Notes: generated by a model from the sequence alone, not told the origin. A DNA stretch of 64,000 bases from Sciurus carolinensis (GCF_902686445.1 NC_062213.1:38204741-38268740), one strand, 5' to 3'. Counted from the first letter of the stretch, positions 1 to 10,954 are shown. A program made the numbers and translations.

Positions 1-1504
1 GTCTGATGCCAAGAGAACCAAGCTTTACAGGATCCTGCAACTATTTCCCTTCCCAGCAAATTAATAAAAAATAATGTACTAACTCTCAGCACATATCCAT
101 TGATGAAAATAAAATGAAATATTTTTCAAGAGAAATAATGCCCTAGGTAACTCAAATTTTAAAGGAAGAATACAATTTATGGGTGATAACCACTTTCACA
201 ATTAGGAAGTATTTTTAAGACACAACTAAAGAAAAAGAAAAGCAATGAATAATTAAATTTTATTATTGGTGTTCTTGGCATTGCATTAGAAAACCAAATG
301 ATGACTATCCATTTTGGAGAAAACCCCAGATCTCAAGAACACATTTTGTACTATGAAATTTGAACTTTACACGAAGACAGGAACAAGTACTAAATCGAGT
401 AGGTGAGAAACATTTATGTTTTTTTTCCTCTCTCTACCTTACATATAAAGTTATATCATTTTACTGGAAGGCTGAACCTATCCCATCTAATTCCTTCATC
501 TCATGTACCTATTTCAAGATTCCTACTCAAAACAGTTATCAATGATCCAACTGTGTCACTTTTAACATAATACCTAGTTTACCTGTCATTTCTTCCCTGC
601 CCTTACTATTCTATCCACCTAGCTAATAGTAGTCATATAATCATAACAAAATAAAATGAGCAACTATGATTAGAAATGATTCCTGAACTAAACATTCCAA
701 AAGTTCCAGAAAACATGAACCACTGACTTCCTGTAAATATTAGAAGTGCCCAGCAAATGTGACCTGGTTGGAATTAACTAGTTGATGCTAACCATCCTTC
801 TCCAATTAGCAGCAATGCATATGTCCTTATCAACATAAAAAGGAATACTTCCAACTTCTCTTGTGCATGGTTTAGTCAAAGTTACTATGAAATGACAGTT
901 GGAAAGATTTAGTTTATGTCTTTAAAGAGGCAATATTTAACAAAATTTAAGATTAATTATCTACTTTGTATATATCCTGGTTAAAGACCCAAACTAGCAT
1001 AAATTGATATTAACCTGCTAACCTTTTAGGTATCCTCAAAGAGTGTCTAATGACTGAAATAGAGAAAATATGCATACTTTCTAACCCAAGCTTTCAGTGT
1101 GATCCACTTAATGTTGAGGTCCTGAATACATAAAGCATTGTAGCTAATAAAAACATTTGGTAGAAGGATTCAGTGACCAAAGTCAGTTGTGGCTACATTA
1201 AGACTTTAACTGCAAGAAATGTAAATCAACAAATCCAACAAGGAAGAATACTGCTTTTATAATGAAATCAATACAGCTTTTAAAAATGATAAATAATGCA
1301 AAGTAGGGCCAATGTCAACAGCCATTTTCCCATAAAGACCCACAGTGCACAATTACAACCACAAAAATGCCATTTGAGGCCCAACTTCTATGGGTTGGGG
1401 AAGTTGCTGTAGAGCTCTGCTCTCAGGAGTGCCTGCAGAGTGTACCGCATACTCCCTCGTCACCCACCCCAGCATGGAGAGTCCCCTCAAGTCCTCTCCG
1501 AGCT
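1..1504. other. Unique AT-rich non-coding sequence
   Basis: No repeat family, convincing coding frame or RNA gene was recognised here. The longest open frames are under 65 codons and show no family features. The sequence is AT-rich with scattered homeodomain-like cores, for example around 800-825. It may be intergenic or intronic; the window alone cannot tell. Confidence 0.5.
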
Positions 1505-1723
1505 TTATTTATTTATTTATTTATTTGTACCAGGGATTGAACCCAGGGTGCTTAACCACTGAGCCACATCCTAGTCCTTTTTAATTTTCTATTTTGAGTC
1601 AAAGTCTTGTTAAATTGCTCAGGTCCTCAATAAAGTTGCAGAGGCTAGTTTTGAACTTGCGATCCTCCAGCCTTAGCCTCCTGAGCTGCTGGGATTGCAG
1701 GCATGTGCCACCACGCCCAGCCC
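1505..1723 (-). mobile_element. MEN-type SINE (B1-ID fusion), minus strand
   Basis: Read on the minus strand it starts with the 7SL-like B1 left half (GGCGTGGTGGCACATGCC-type start, then CCTCAGCCTCC read in reverse on the plus strand). It continues into an ID right half ending near the TTTA-rich tract at 1505-1527, which is the complement of the A-rich tail. This dimeric structure is characteristic of squirrel genomes. The copy is diverged, so it is an older insertion. Confidence 0.88.
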
Positions 1724-2044
1724 TTTCCAGGTTCTTTCTCCCTTTCCTCAACTTCTTCCTCTACATGTATGATTCCTAAATACTCTTTATATTTTCCCCA
1801 CAACATTCGGGAATATCTTATTATCTCCTCACCACACTTACAAGCTTTAGGAAGATAGGTAGCAAACATTTTCTCAACTTTTATAGCTACAGACTCTACC
1901 ATAGTAATCATTTCATAAATATTTATTTAATAATTGAATAAATTATAAATTCAGTTTTTTTCCATGTTTGTATCATGTCCCACCCTTCTAATTTGTTGTT
2001 GAATGGAATGTATCTTTGTGTTTATATATATGACTTCTTTTCTT

Positions 2045-2254
2045 TTTTGGGGGTCGGCAGTCTACCAGGGATTGAACTCAGGGCACTTGACCACTGAGCA
2101 ACAACCCCAGCCTTATTTTGTATTTTATTTAGAGACAGGGTCTCACTGAGTTGCTTAGCACCTTGCTTTTACTAAGGCTGGCTTTGAACTTAAGATCCTC
2201 TTGCTTCAGCCTCCCAAACGCTGGGATTACAGGCCTGTGCCACCACGCCCAGTT
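2045..2254 (-). mobile_element. MEN-type SINE (B1-ID fusion), minus strand
   Basis: This is a second copy of the same dimeric SINE in the same orientation as the one about 320 bp upstream. The ID half (ACTGAGCAACA region read in reverse) and the B1 half (GGGATTACAGGC) are both present. The linker TTTTGTATTTTATTTAGAGA is well preserved. No clean target duplication was identified. Confidence 0.9.
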
Positions 2255-3341
2255 GACTTCTTTTCTTGATACTAACATTTTTAATGACAAAGTATATTTT
2301 CAAAATACATTCTCTTTATTGAAGAATGTACAAATTCAGTTATTTGCTGAATATTAAACTGTCTTATCATAATAAGGCTCAAGGTAAGATTAGATATTTT
2401 CAATAATCTAGAGTGAACGACTCTTTGTACTATCTAAGGAAATAAACTCAACCAACAAACATTCTTTGTAACTTTTTGAAAAGAGGATTTAGGGGAATGT
2501 TTGCTGAACGGTTAATCTTGTATCTTACCATGTGACTCAGATTTCAGGAGCGATATGACAGAATGAGAGCAAGGCTGTCATCTGGAAATCCCCCAGCCTG
2601 GGCACTTGTGGTCCAGCCCATTTTTAAACTCTGCAGTGTGGTGTAGACCAGTATCTAGGCAACCCTGATGATGGGATTTCAACTATGCCTCAAAAAAGCT
2701 GTGCTCCAGCCCAAGTAAACAACCCTGCTGCTTCAAGCAAGCAAAGAGCTGTCAACACCACACTTTCACTCAGCTCTGAAAACCTACCATTTCCACGTGT
2801 GGAGGGTACACAGTGCTCTCTTGCTAAGGAGCATCTTCTGCTTCAAATAAGAGGAGTCATACTTTGAGATGGGAGACCACAGGCCAGATGACTCTCAGGG
2901 CTCAATGTTCAGAAAATAGGACCATCATTTTGTGCTAGAGGAGTTGTTTTTCTCTGGTGCCCCAGTGAGGAACACTAAATACAGGTGTCCACATTTGCAT
3001 ATGTACCTCCCACAGTGCGATTCTGTTTGCTAGTGGCAATAACTTCCTGGGTTGTTTCTGCTCCACATTGACTTGACCTAACTGGGATGCTTACTCACAT
3101 AACCTGCTTTTAACATAGCTTTCCCAGAACTAAAATTCTAACCCGATGGCAGAAGCCTCCAAGGGAAAGAGAAGCGAGAAAGGCATTATCAGAGCCCTTC
3201 AAAGCTGTCCTCTCTCTCCATTATCCTAAAGGATAGATTTTAGATATTGCGTTCTGTGAGACAGTGAGTTATGCTATTGGAGTTCCCTGAAGTTGTTTTT
3301 GAGTAACTCTCCCAAAAGCCAGGAAATTCTCATTTGTCTTC
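2255..3341. other. Unique non-coding sequence
   Basis: Nothing recognisable: no repeat consensus, no long open frame and no promoter-like GC enrichment. Confidence 0.5.
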
Positions 3342-3368
3342 TCGTCTCTCTGTCTCTCTGTCTCTCTG

Positions 3369-3400
<32 letters not shown>

Positions 3401-3402
3401 CC
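3342..3402. repeat. (TC)n/(TCTG)n microsatellite
   Basis: A pyrimidine-rich tract of TCTC units with several TCTG interruptions at its left end, so it is an imperfect compound microsatellite. Length variation between individuals would be expected. Confidence 0.95.
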
Positions 3403-3522
3403 TAACATACACACGTATTCTCTATGTGAGACCCTATTTCCAAATGATTTTTTTCATAAAATAAATCAATACTTTCTGTTGTTTAGATGGTATTATGAAG
3501 TAGGTCAGTAAACACCTGTCAT

Positions 3523-4071
3523 AGTGCTGTGTGGTGGTTTTTAAATAAGTCTACAAATTTCTGGCATGCCTCCCTTCGAAAGATAAAATCTAATTCCCAT
3601 CCTTTTTCTTGAGTGTGCCTGGGCTTAGTGACTTGTTTCAAATTAATCGAATGCTGAAGAAATGATGCTCTGTGGCTTTGAGGTTAGGCCATGACAATGA
3701 TAACTTCTACCTGTTCGCTCTGGGGCTGCTTGCTTTGGTGGAAGTCAGCTACCATGTTGTGAGGACCCTCAAGCAGGCCTAGGGAGAGGCCCAGGCAGAG
3801 AGGTGCCAAAGCTCCTGACAAAGCTAACATCATCTTGCTAGTTGTGTGAATGGTGATCTGGGAAATGGGACCTCTAGCCCTGGTCAAGCATGCAGATAAT
3901 TTTAACACTAGCTAACATCTTGACTATAATCTCATAAAAGACCCCAAACCAAAGCCACCCAAAGTACTCCCATACTGCTGGCCCATAGGAATTGCAAGAC
4001 AGTTAAATGTTTGTGGTGGTAAACCACTACATTTTGGGACAATCCATTACACAGCAATAGATATACACATT
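3523..4071 (+). mobile_element. MLT1-like MaLR solo LTR
   Basis: The stretch matches the recalled layout of an ancient mammalian ERVL-MaLR LTR. It has the TTGAGGTTAGGCCATGACA-like centre, the 'ACATCTTGACT.. ..CTCATAAAAGACCC' block and the terminal 'CACTACATTTTGGGACAA..CAGCAATAGAT' segment (3900-4071). No internal proviral sequence adjoins it, so it is a solo LTR left by recombination. It has no coding capacity. Confidence 0.75.
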
Positions 4072-4395
4072 GCCACTCCCTCTCCTGTGCCAAGACAAAT
4101 AACACCAATTAATTATGGAATGTATCTCCTGATCCTGGACATGACTTTGTCAACCTCACATGTTGTGTCGAAGCCACCACCAAGAGAGATGAAACCCACT
4201 TGCCAGCACAGATCTAAATGACCAACTAGAACATTCAGGCCCATGTTTTAGAAAGTGCCCCTTTCTTCAACTGGAACTGAAGATTAACTTTAGAAGCCCT
4301 CCCATTACAACGTAGGTGCCATGAACTGAGCACAGGTAAAAGTTTGGCCTATGGAGATCAGTTCTTTTGTTTGACTCTGGTCTGTTTCCTCTGGA

Positions 4396-4415
4396 TTTTT
4401 TTTTTTTTTTTTTTT
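4396..4415. repeat. Poly-T run (20 T)
   Basis: A 20-base T homopolymer. It could be the complement of the A tail of a minus-strand retroelement whose body lies just downstream, but no family was recognised between 4416 and 4557. Confidence 0.9.
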
Positions 4416-5458
4416 CAATTTATTCCCCCAAAAGCAGACATCATTCACCAACTCAAGGATTTAGTCAAAGTGAGTTTTGTGTATGTAACCTAGTTCCTCA
4501 GGCCACAGTAGAAAAGAGGTAAAAATAAATAAGGTCACTAAAGTATAACTGGAGAGTCATGTCAGCAAAATAGTGGTGTAGCTGGCTCCAAGCTCTAACT
4601 CCCCACAGAAACACCAAAAAACAAGCAGAGACTCTGGAAAACAACCAAAGGTTTCCAGCAACCATGTGAATGCTGAATCAAGAAAAAAGGAGCTTAAAAA
4701 TGGTAAGAAAGATTTGTGGCCTTTTTGCTTTGCCCCCATCCTGCCACCTCCCCCGCTGGCTGGCAGTCTTGAAGAGGTGGTAGCCCAGGTTCCCAATGTG
4801 GGACTGGGGTCCCTGGTTCCAGGTCTTACTCTCAAATCACCGCACATGTCTGTTCTCACCTGTCTGGAGGCTCTCTAAAAGGCTGGGTTTGCCTTTTGGA
4901 CCTTAGGTCAGAAAAAGAGTGGGCACTGCTTAAAAATACTGCACTGTGAACTAATAACCCACAGAAGGCTGGGGGAAAAGATTATGGTACAGATATTCCA
5001 TAGATTTTCCCAGGAAGAAGGCTGTGGAAAATTCTTTGTGAAATTAGAACACACAAAGGTGCCTGGGTGAGCAGGGCAATCTAGAAAACTGCAGATGCTC
5101 AGGGTTAAGGTGTGTGCTCAGAAAAGAACTGAGAAGATCCTAAGCTTTCACCTCCGGCTTCTAAACAAAAGCTGAAAGTCTGTCACCAGCCACCAGCCTA
5201 CAAGATTTGCTGAAGGGAGACCTTCAGGTTGAAATGGAAAACACCAGGCAATAGCATGAGTCAGAAGGAAGAAATAAAGATTAACACACAAAAAGTTAGG
5301 CCCTTGCCAGAGCTAAAATTATTAAACCGTTAGGAAAGAACACTGGGGAAAATCTTCATGACATTGAATTTGGCAACAATTTTATGGAGAGAACTCCACA
5401 CACAAAGGCAACAAAACAAAAAAAGAGATACAAGGGACTCCATCAAAATTAAGAGTTT

Positions 5459-5601
5459 GGGCCTGGGATGTAGCTCAGTGGCAAAGTGTCTGACTCACAT
5501 TCACAAAGCCCTGGGTTCGACACCCAGTTCCAAAAAATACTGAAAAAATCAACCCCACCAAATAAATAAATAAATAAATAAATAAATATGATTTTTAAAA
5601 A
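5459..5601 (+). mobile_element. ID SINE inside the old L1
   Basis: A tRNA-Ala-derived ID element with the GGGATGTAGCTCAGTGGC start, a B-box-like GGGTTCGACACC and an (AAAT)n-rich tail. A 12-bp target duplication flanks it (5447-5458 AATTAAGAGTTT and 5602-5613 AACTAAGAGTTT, one mismatch). That duplication also rejoins the L1 ORF2 sequence perfectly, which proves the insertion. Confidence 0.93.
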
Positions 5602-5700
5602 AACTAAGAGTTTTTCTGCTGCAAATTTTTGCTTTCAAAACAATGAAAAACAGCAGGAAAAACATCCACAAGTCCTATCTGATAAGAAATTAATATCCAG

Positions 5701-6916
5701 TGGATCTGGAGACTATCATGCTGTTAGGTAGTAGCTAGCAATGCATAGTGAAATGGAGGTAAGGTCACAAGTATTTTTTAAATTACTTTAGGGTCTTCTT
5801 TAAACTACTTCCAAAGTAGACAAGAAAGCAAAAGGTGATAGTTAATTTGTAGAAAATAAACAGAAGCGAGGGAGCTAGTTGGAAAACACATCAAGAGTAA
5901 AGGATTAATGGGCCTGACTCTTGACAGGATCCAGTGAGGTTGATGTGAAGTTAGGAATTATGGCTGTTAAGTGTCTCCATCTGCCTGGGAAGGAAGATTC
6001 TGTTAGTTGCACATGTGCACTAAGGTAACTTCCGACCAGTTACTGACCCTAGTGCCCACATGAACATGGGATTGACTTGTAGATGGAGTTCCCCTAAATA
6101 GAATGGCCACCATGACAGTTCCAGAGAGGACCAAGGTCAAAAACTCCACTGCCCAACATGAAGGAGGTGTTGAACACCTGATTGGCAAAGAGTACAGAAG
6201 GTGGTTCCCAGTTCTCCTGGTAAACATCGAACAGTAATAAACTTGGAGATGGCATTGTCTCCTTTTTCATTCTCTGCTGGGAGGCAGCCCACTCTCTCTC
6301 AAGAGTGCTCTCCGCTTTAGCCTCACTTTGCTTTTAATTTACTTTCACTTATGATAAAGTTCTCTTGCATGGTTTTTGGTGTCTGACATTAAATTTTCTT
6401 TCGTCAGAACCCAAGAACCCAGGTTTGGAATTTCAGCTCCCTGCTTTCCTGTGACAGTGCTAGAGTGCTTGCCTAGCATGCCCTGCACACTCAGGTACCT
6501 TTGTGTGTCCTAATTTAACAAAGAATTTTCCACAGTCTTCTTCCTGGGAAACCTATGGAATGTCAGCACCATAATCTTTTCCCAAAAAAATTACCAAATG
6601 TGGAATGTTTTCTCTGATAGGTGGAAGCTAACCCACAATAAGGGGTGGGGGAGATTAGAAGTTTGGTGATTAGACAAAGGGGAATGAAGAAAGTGAGGGG
6701 GAATGGGAATAGGAAAGACAGTGGAATGAATCTGACATAACCTTCCTGTGTAAACATATGACTATTCCACAGGGAATCTCACTCTCAGGTACATCCACAA
6801 GACTGGAGTCCTAATTAGAATAAGATTCAAGATATAGTCCATGCTTGTATAATTGTAGCAAAATGGATTCTACTGTTATGTATAACTAAAAAGAATCAAT
6901 AAAAATAAATACAAAT
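5701..6916 (+). mobile_element. Truncated L1 3' end with a foreign core, inserted into the old L1
   Basis: The left edge (5701-5721) reads as the end of L1 ORF2 (GGATCTGGAGACTATCATGC). The right part (about 6590-6912) is an L1 3' UTR with the CTCTGATAGGTGGAAGCTAA block and an A-rich end. It is flanked by a 14-bp direct repeat with one mismatch (5687-5700 and 6917-6930, AAATTAATATYCAG). Removing it rejoins the outer L1. About 870 bp of other sequence now separates the two L1 edges. Confidence 0.72.
5722..6590. other. Mosaic insert of non-L1 and inverted L1 sequence
   Basis: This segment interrupts the truncated L1. From left to right it holds unrecognised sequence and a stretch at about 6003-6440 with LTR-like features (AATAAA near 6236; a U5-like pyrimidine-rich block at 6280-6400). 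An ID scrap follows (GTGCTTGCCTAGCATGCCC, near 6465). It ends in about 100 bp (6490-6590) that is the reverse complement of L1 5' UTR sequence at 4975-5075. How these parts were joined is not clear. Confidence 0.5.
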
Positions 6917-7500
6917 AAATTAATATTCAGAATTTATATAGAACAATAACTCCTTAACAACCATCAATCCAGCTCAGAACTGGGAAAAGATTAAATCAAT
7001 ATTTCTCTCAAGAAGATTTTTAAAGGGCTCAACATCACTGATTAGGTAAATGAAAATAAAAACCCCAATGAGATACCACTTCACATTCACTAGAATGGCT
7101 GTAACAATAATTTTTTTTGAAGTAAGCAGTAAGCACTGCAAGAATATGGAGAAATTGGAAGGCTTGTACACTGCTGATAGGAATATGAAATGGTGCAGCT
7201 GCTGTAGAAAACAGTTTCATGTTTCCTCGAGAAGTTACAGATAGAATTATCACAGGACCCAGCAATCCCATTCCTCAGTATATGTCCCCCAAATTGAAAA
7301 TCAGACTCAAACAGATACTTGCAAGCCAATGTTTATTGCTGCATTACTCACAGTAGTCAAAAACTGAAAATCATTCAAGCACCCATAAAGCGAGGAATAT
7401 AATGGATATCCATAAATAAAATGCAGTACATACATACAATGGGAGATCCAGCTATATAAAAGAATGAAGTTCTTATACGTACTACAACGCAAGTGACATT

Positions 7501-7641
7501 ATGTTTTAATTTTTTTTTTAGTTGTAGATGGACACAATACTTTTGTTTTATTATTTATTTGTATGTGGTGCTGAGGCTCAAACCCGGTGCCTCACACATG
7601 CTAGGCAAGTGCTCCATCATGAAGTTACAGACCCAGCCCCA
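7501..7641 (-). mobile_element. ID SINE, minus strand, in L1 3' region
   Basis: A reverse-orientation ID: the poly-T/AGTTGTAGATGGACA tail complement is followed by GTGGTGCTGAGG and the reversed tRNA-like body ending in CCCAGCCCC. Target duplication CAAGTGACATT (7490-7500) and CAAATGACATT (7642-7652) rejoins the interrupted L1. Confidence 0.9.
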
Positions 7642-7994
7642 CAAATGACATTTTTAAAAAATATGCTACATGAAATGAGAAAGACACAGAAAGGACTAAT
7701 ATTGTATGAGTCCACTTACATGAAATACCCAAAATAGGCAAATTTATAGAGACAGAAAGATTAAAGGTTGGCAGTGACTGTGGAAAGGGGGGATGGGAGT
7801 TACTGCCTGAAAGTTATAGAGATTCCATTTGGAGTGATAAACAGTTTTGGAAAAATAGAACACATGGATTGCTGTATGACCTTATTAACATAGTTAATGC
7901 TATTGAATTATACATTGAAAAATGATTAAAATGATACATTTTATATTATAGATATTTTATCACAATTTTTTAAATAAATTTTTTAGAGTGTAGC

Positions 7995-8072
7995 TGAGGA
8001 TTAGGGATGTAGCTTAGTGGTAGAGTGCTTGCCTAGCATGCCCAAGGTCCTGGGTTCAGTTCTCAGTTTGCA
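7995..8072 (+). mobile_element. ID SINE, diverged
   Basis: GGGATGTAGCTTAGTGGTAG start, GAGTGCTTGCCTAGCATG centre and a GGTTCAGTTCTCAG B-box region are all visible. It lies immediately downstream of the old L1 3' end. Confidence 0.9.
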
Positions 8073-8169
8073 GAGAGAAAGAAAAACGAGCAGTATAGCT
8101 AAGACAGAGGAGAGGGACCTTTTGTTTTTCCTGATAACATTTCCCCAATTGACTGGACAGCATTTTTAA

Positions 8170-8640
8170 AAGGTAACTTGTTGTCAGGACCATGGTAACG
8201 TCTTGTTAAGGCCACAGGAAAAACCCAACAAAGTTACACAAGGTAATCACTCACCCACCAGCCCAAAGGGCAGGCCTCCCCTCCTGAGGAGGCCACAGGC
8301 TGTCTGTGCCGCAGATGGCTGTGCAGCAACACCCCGAGATCTCCAAGTTTCTCCTAAATAGATCTGACATCACAGGAAATGTAAGGGAATGCCCTCAGGT
8401 CCCATTCTGCTTCTCAGTTCCTCCTCTCCTTTTCTCTCTAGAATAAAATCTGCTTACAGGCACATGCACCAAGATACCACCAACAGTTTCTCAGTTCCTG
8501 GTGCCTAGCTTTCCAGACCCTAGGGACACCTCCAGGGAGCCAGACAGGGGAAGTCCCTTTTGTCCCCCTCTGTGTATACTTAGTTACAAAGTTACCAGCT
8601 GGACTGCCTAAAGTTCTCAAAGTCTAGCAGAGATTTTAGG
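8170..8640 (+). mobile_element. Possible solo LTR of an endogenous retrovirus, unclassified
   Basis: The overall build resembles a retroviral LTR. It has a GC-richer U3-like part and an AATAAA at about 8441 following CTCTCTTTTC-type sequence. A U5-like stretch to about 8640 comes next. No family consensus was recalled and no flanking duplication was verified, so this is a weak call. Ordinary unique sequence is the alternative. Confidence 0.25.
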
Positions 8641-9135
8641 AAATGGCTTTTCAGTTTTGTTACTCCCTCCCCAGAGCTCAGGCAGAAATTCATGGAGACT
8701 AGGACAGGGTTCATTGAGGGAGTTGGGGATCAGTCTATGTGACAGACATAGGAGCTGTGCTCAGGAACACCAGCATTGATCTGGTGCCCCTGGTTAAGTC
8801 TGAGAACTTCAGGCTTTTTCTTCAACACTAATTGTCTTCTAAGAAGAGTCTCAGACCATCAGGCAAATAAAGCCACTGTGGGTTACCACCTCTGCTCCCC
8901 AGACCTGTTGGACAGTCTGCATCCTAGGGGGTGTCCCATTGGTTATTCATCTTCGAAGGTTTATGTTGGCTTGCTGTGTGCCGCATATACGAGTCAAAAC
9001 TTTAGACATGTACGTTTCTTCTTTTTTTTAATTAAGAAAATTCTAATGTCACTCATGATACCTTCATGTTTTAGAAATTTTGCAATGTACCAAAAATTAT
9101 ATATAAAATAATTTAAACTTTCCCTTAATTTTGTT
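8641..9135. other. Unclassified non-coding sequence
   Basis: No repeat or gene recognised. It could include degraded retroviral material continuing from the LTR-like stretch on its left. Confidence 0.4.
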
Positions 9136-9260
9136 TATTGTTTCATGTGATCCTCACAATAACCCAGTGAGGAAGACCTAACTGTTTCTGTGACCAGTTA
9201 AGGAAAGCTAGGCTCCAGGAGAGGGTAAGAACCTTGACTGAGATGATACCTAGAAATGAA
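9136..9260 (-). mobile_element. MIR SINE fragment
   Basis: The reversed MIR 3' core is readable: ATGTGATCCTCACAATAACC, then CAGTGAGGAAGAC, and a decayed gap up to the AGGCTCCAGGAGAGG region. This is an ancient mammal-wide insertion. Confidence 0.75.
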
Positions 9261-9481
9261 TTTGCACTAAGAAAGCTGGAGCTCCTTCCAATGGCCACCC
9301 TGTCTCCTCCAGCTGGGACCCCAGCTGCAGATGCTGGAGCATCACCACCTACATGAGACTCACAGGAATCTTCTACAACATTCTATAACCAGTCCTTGCT
9401 GAACTGATGATTCCCAAAAGAAAGAAGGAGACCCAACTCTTGCCAGCCACAAAAACTGCTACTAATACCTGGGTTCCTTGG

Positions 9482-9540
9482 AAGGTGACTTCCTAATCTT
9501 AACTGGGCACCTTGGACAAGGTGACTTCCTAATCTTAACT
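9482..9540 (+). repeat. Two-copy tandem duplication, period 36
   Basis: A 23-bp identical block beginning AAGGTGACTTCCTAATC occurs at 9482-9504 and again at 9518-9540. The left flank CTTGGA is also shared, so a unit of about 36 bp was duplicated recently. The unit matches no known repeat. Confidence 0.9.
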
Positions 9541-9974
9541 ATAAGGGTTGGTCCAAGGAATAGAGATAATATATAACCAGTTTAAAGAAATACCTGGTAC
9601 TCACATGCTTTCAGAAATTTGGTAGCCCAAAAAGTGGAAGTTCCTTCCAGGTCAAAAGTTCCACCCCTGTCCTACCATTTGGTGTTTGAATAGCAATTAA
9701 ACCTGGGCCACTAATGTTAAAGTCAAGTGTGGGAAGAATCCCATACACAAACTTAGACACTGATAATTACAGGGGAACATACCATTGGGTTGTAGTTAAG
9801 GTGTACCCCAAGAGGGCCAGTTATTTTGCCTTTCCTAAATTCTACAGTGGTTCTTGTTTTTCGAATTCCGACGTCTATCTCACCAAAGCCAGTCTCAGGT
9901 TTTCTTTTTTCCCCAACTCTACCACATTCAAGGAGCTTGAGAGTTTTCTCCAAATCACAAGCATAAAGACCTAC

Positions 9975-10182
9975 CAGGAAGTCCCTGAGTTATCTCGGTG
10001 ATAAATTCCTTCTCCAAATCATTTACAATTTTCTCCAGGTACCCCTTGATGTTTGTGTGAACAGCCTGCAAAATGGGAGCTAGTTTTCTTCTGCTCGTGA
10101 GACATCTGGCTTTGGGCATCTCTGATCAAAGACTTCATAAATCCTCTAACTTGTATCTTTCTTCCACAATCATCAGAGCCAC
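9975..10182 (-). pseudogene. Decayed exon-like stretch, unidentified
   Basis: On the minus strand a 208-bp block is bounded by an acceptor-like TGCTTGCAG and a donor-like CTG/GTAGGT. The last 51 codons of one frame are open and look protein-like, including the run GYLEKIVNDLEKEFITEI (charged, helical). Upstream in that frame are two stops, while the stretch before them reads open in a neighbouring frame, which suggests a frameshift. No family was recognised and no A tail was seen. It may be a relic exon or a chance open stretch. Confidence 0.2.
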
Positions 10183-10199
10183 CTGCAAGCACGATAGGA

Positions 10200-10589
10200 A
10201 AAGATGTTTTTCTATTTAAAAATCACTGTCAAAAGTTGACTTGGCTTCCCTGTTCACAGTGTTACTGTGGGAGAAAGAACTCGGCCCTCGCAGCTTCAGG
10301 TTGAGTCCACACCAGCCCACTACTTCCGCAACAACACCGCCAGCCTCTGACTAATCCTCAACTTACCAGTGATTCATTCACACGAAGGAGCTGGGTGCAT
10401 ACCTACCGCCTCCACCACTGAGCTCTCCCTAATAGCTCTTCCACTGCTGGAGCCGCCAGCACCCTATCCCCATCCGGCTTCCTCCTCCCCATCCTTCTCT
10501 GGGCTCAGAGAAACTAACACATTGGAGACAACATCTTCAGCCCTTCTCAGCAAGATCTGCTGATGCTAAAGGCAGTAGGCAAGGTTTTC
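10200..10589. other. Unique sequence, slightly GC-rich
   Basis: No repeat recognised. The part from 10370 to 10560 is proline/serine-coding by composition only (CCACC and CTCC runs) and shows no domain. Confidence 0.45.
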
Positions 10590-10735
10590 AGAACAGGGGC
10601 CTTGGAATTGGGTAGGCCATGGATTATGTTTAAGTTTCTTCCCTTGTTGATGTGTGACCTTAGATGTGCTCATTAATTTCTCTCTTGCTTTTCTTGTCTG
10701 TAAAATGGGATTATAACTGCACTAATCCCTTAAGG
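10590..10735 (+). mobile_element. MIR SINE
   Basis: The plus-strand MIR core is evident: GTGTGACCTTAGATGTGCTC, then TTTTCTTGTCTGTAAAATGG and GATTATAACT. Confidence 0.8.
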
Positions 10736-10864
10736 GGGATTTTTTTTTTTTTTTCAGAAAAAAAGAAAAACAAATGTTATTGCTTTGCTAGCAAAAGGAG
10801 AAAAACAGAGGATTTCTGTTCCTTAGGGGTCTTTGAGCATTGAACAAGAGGCATATAAAACTCA

Positions 10865-10906
10865 TAGCTCAAAAATAAAATAAAGTAAAATAAAATAAAA
10901 CAAAAC
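10865..10906 (+). repeat. (AAAAT)n/A-rich simple repeat
   Basis: Imperfect AAAAT and AAATAAAGT units after a poly-T run (10741-10754) about 110 bp upstream. Probably derived from retroelement tails. Confidence 0.85.
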
Positions 10907-10954
10907 ACATAGCTCCTAAGTGCCTTATACAAGGCAGTTTTCATTATCATCATT

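Larger units (their letters stand above)
4558..7985 (+). mobile_element. Old L1 (L1M-type) relic, internally deleted, with nested insertions
   Basis: Segments of one old L1 appear in order on the plus strand. They are a 5' UTR-like part (4558-5296, with CTCCCCACAGAAACACCAAA and AAAACAACCAAAGGTTTCC), then a jump to the 3' part of ORF2 (5297-5458, 5602-5700, 6931-7500). A 3' UTR (7652-7985) follows. The 5' UTR and late ORF2 are joined directly, so most of ORF1 and ORF2 is missing. The pieces are separated by an ID at 5459, an insertion at 5701-6916 and an ID at 7501. All frames are broken, so it cannot mobilise. Subfamily is not determined. Confidence 0.8.

Noticed and set aside
3293..3511. Ser/Leu-repeat frame
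   Set aside because: It translates the TCTC/TCTG microsatellite.
4666..4878. 70-codon plus-strand frame
   Set aside because: It lies in L1 5' UTR-like sequence.
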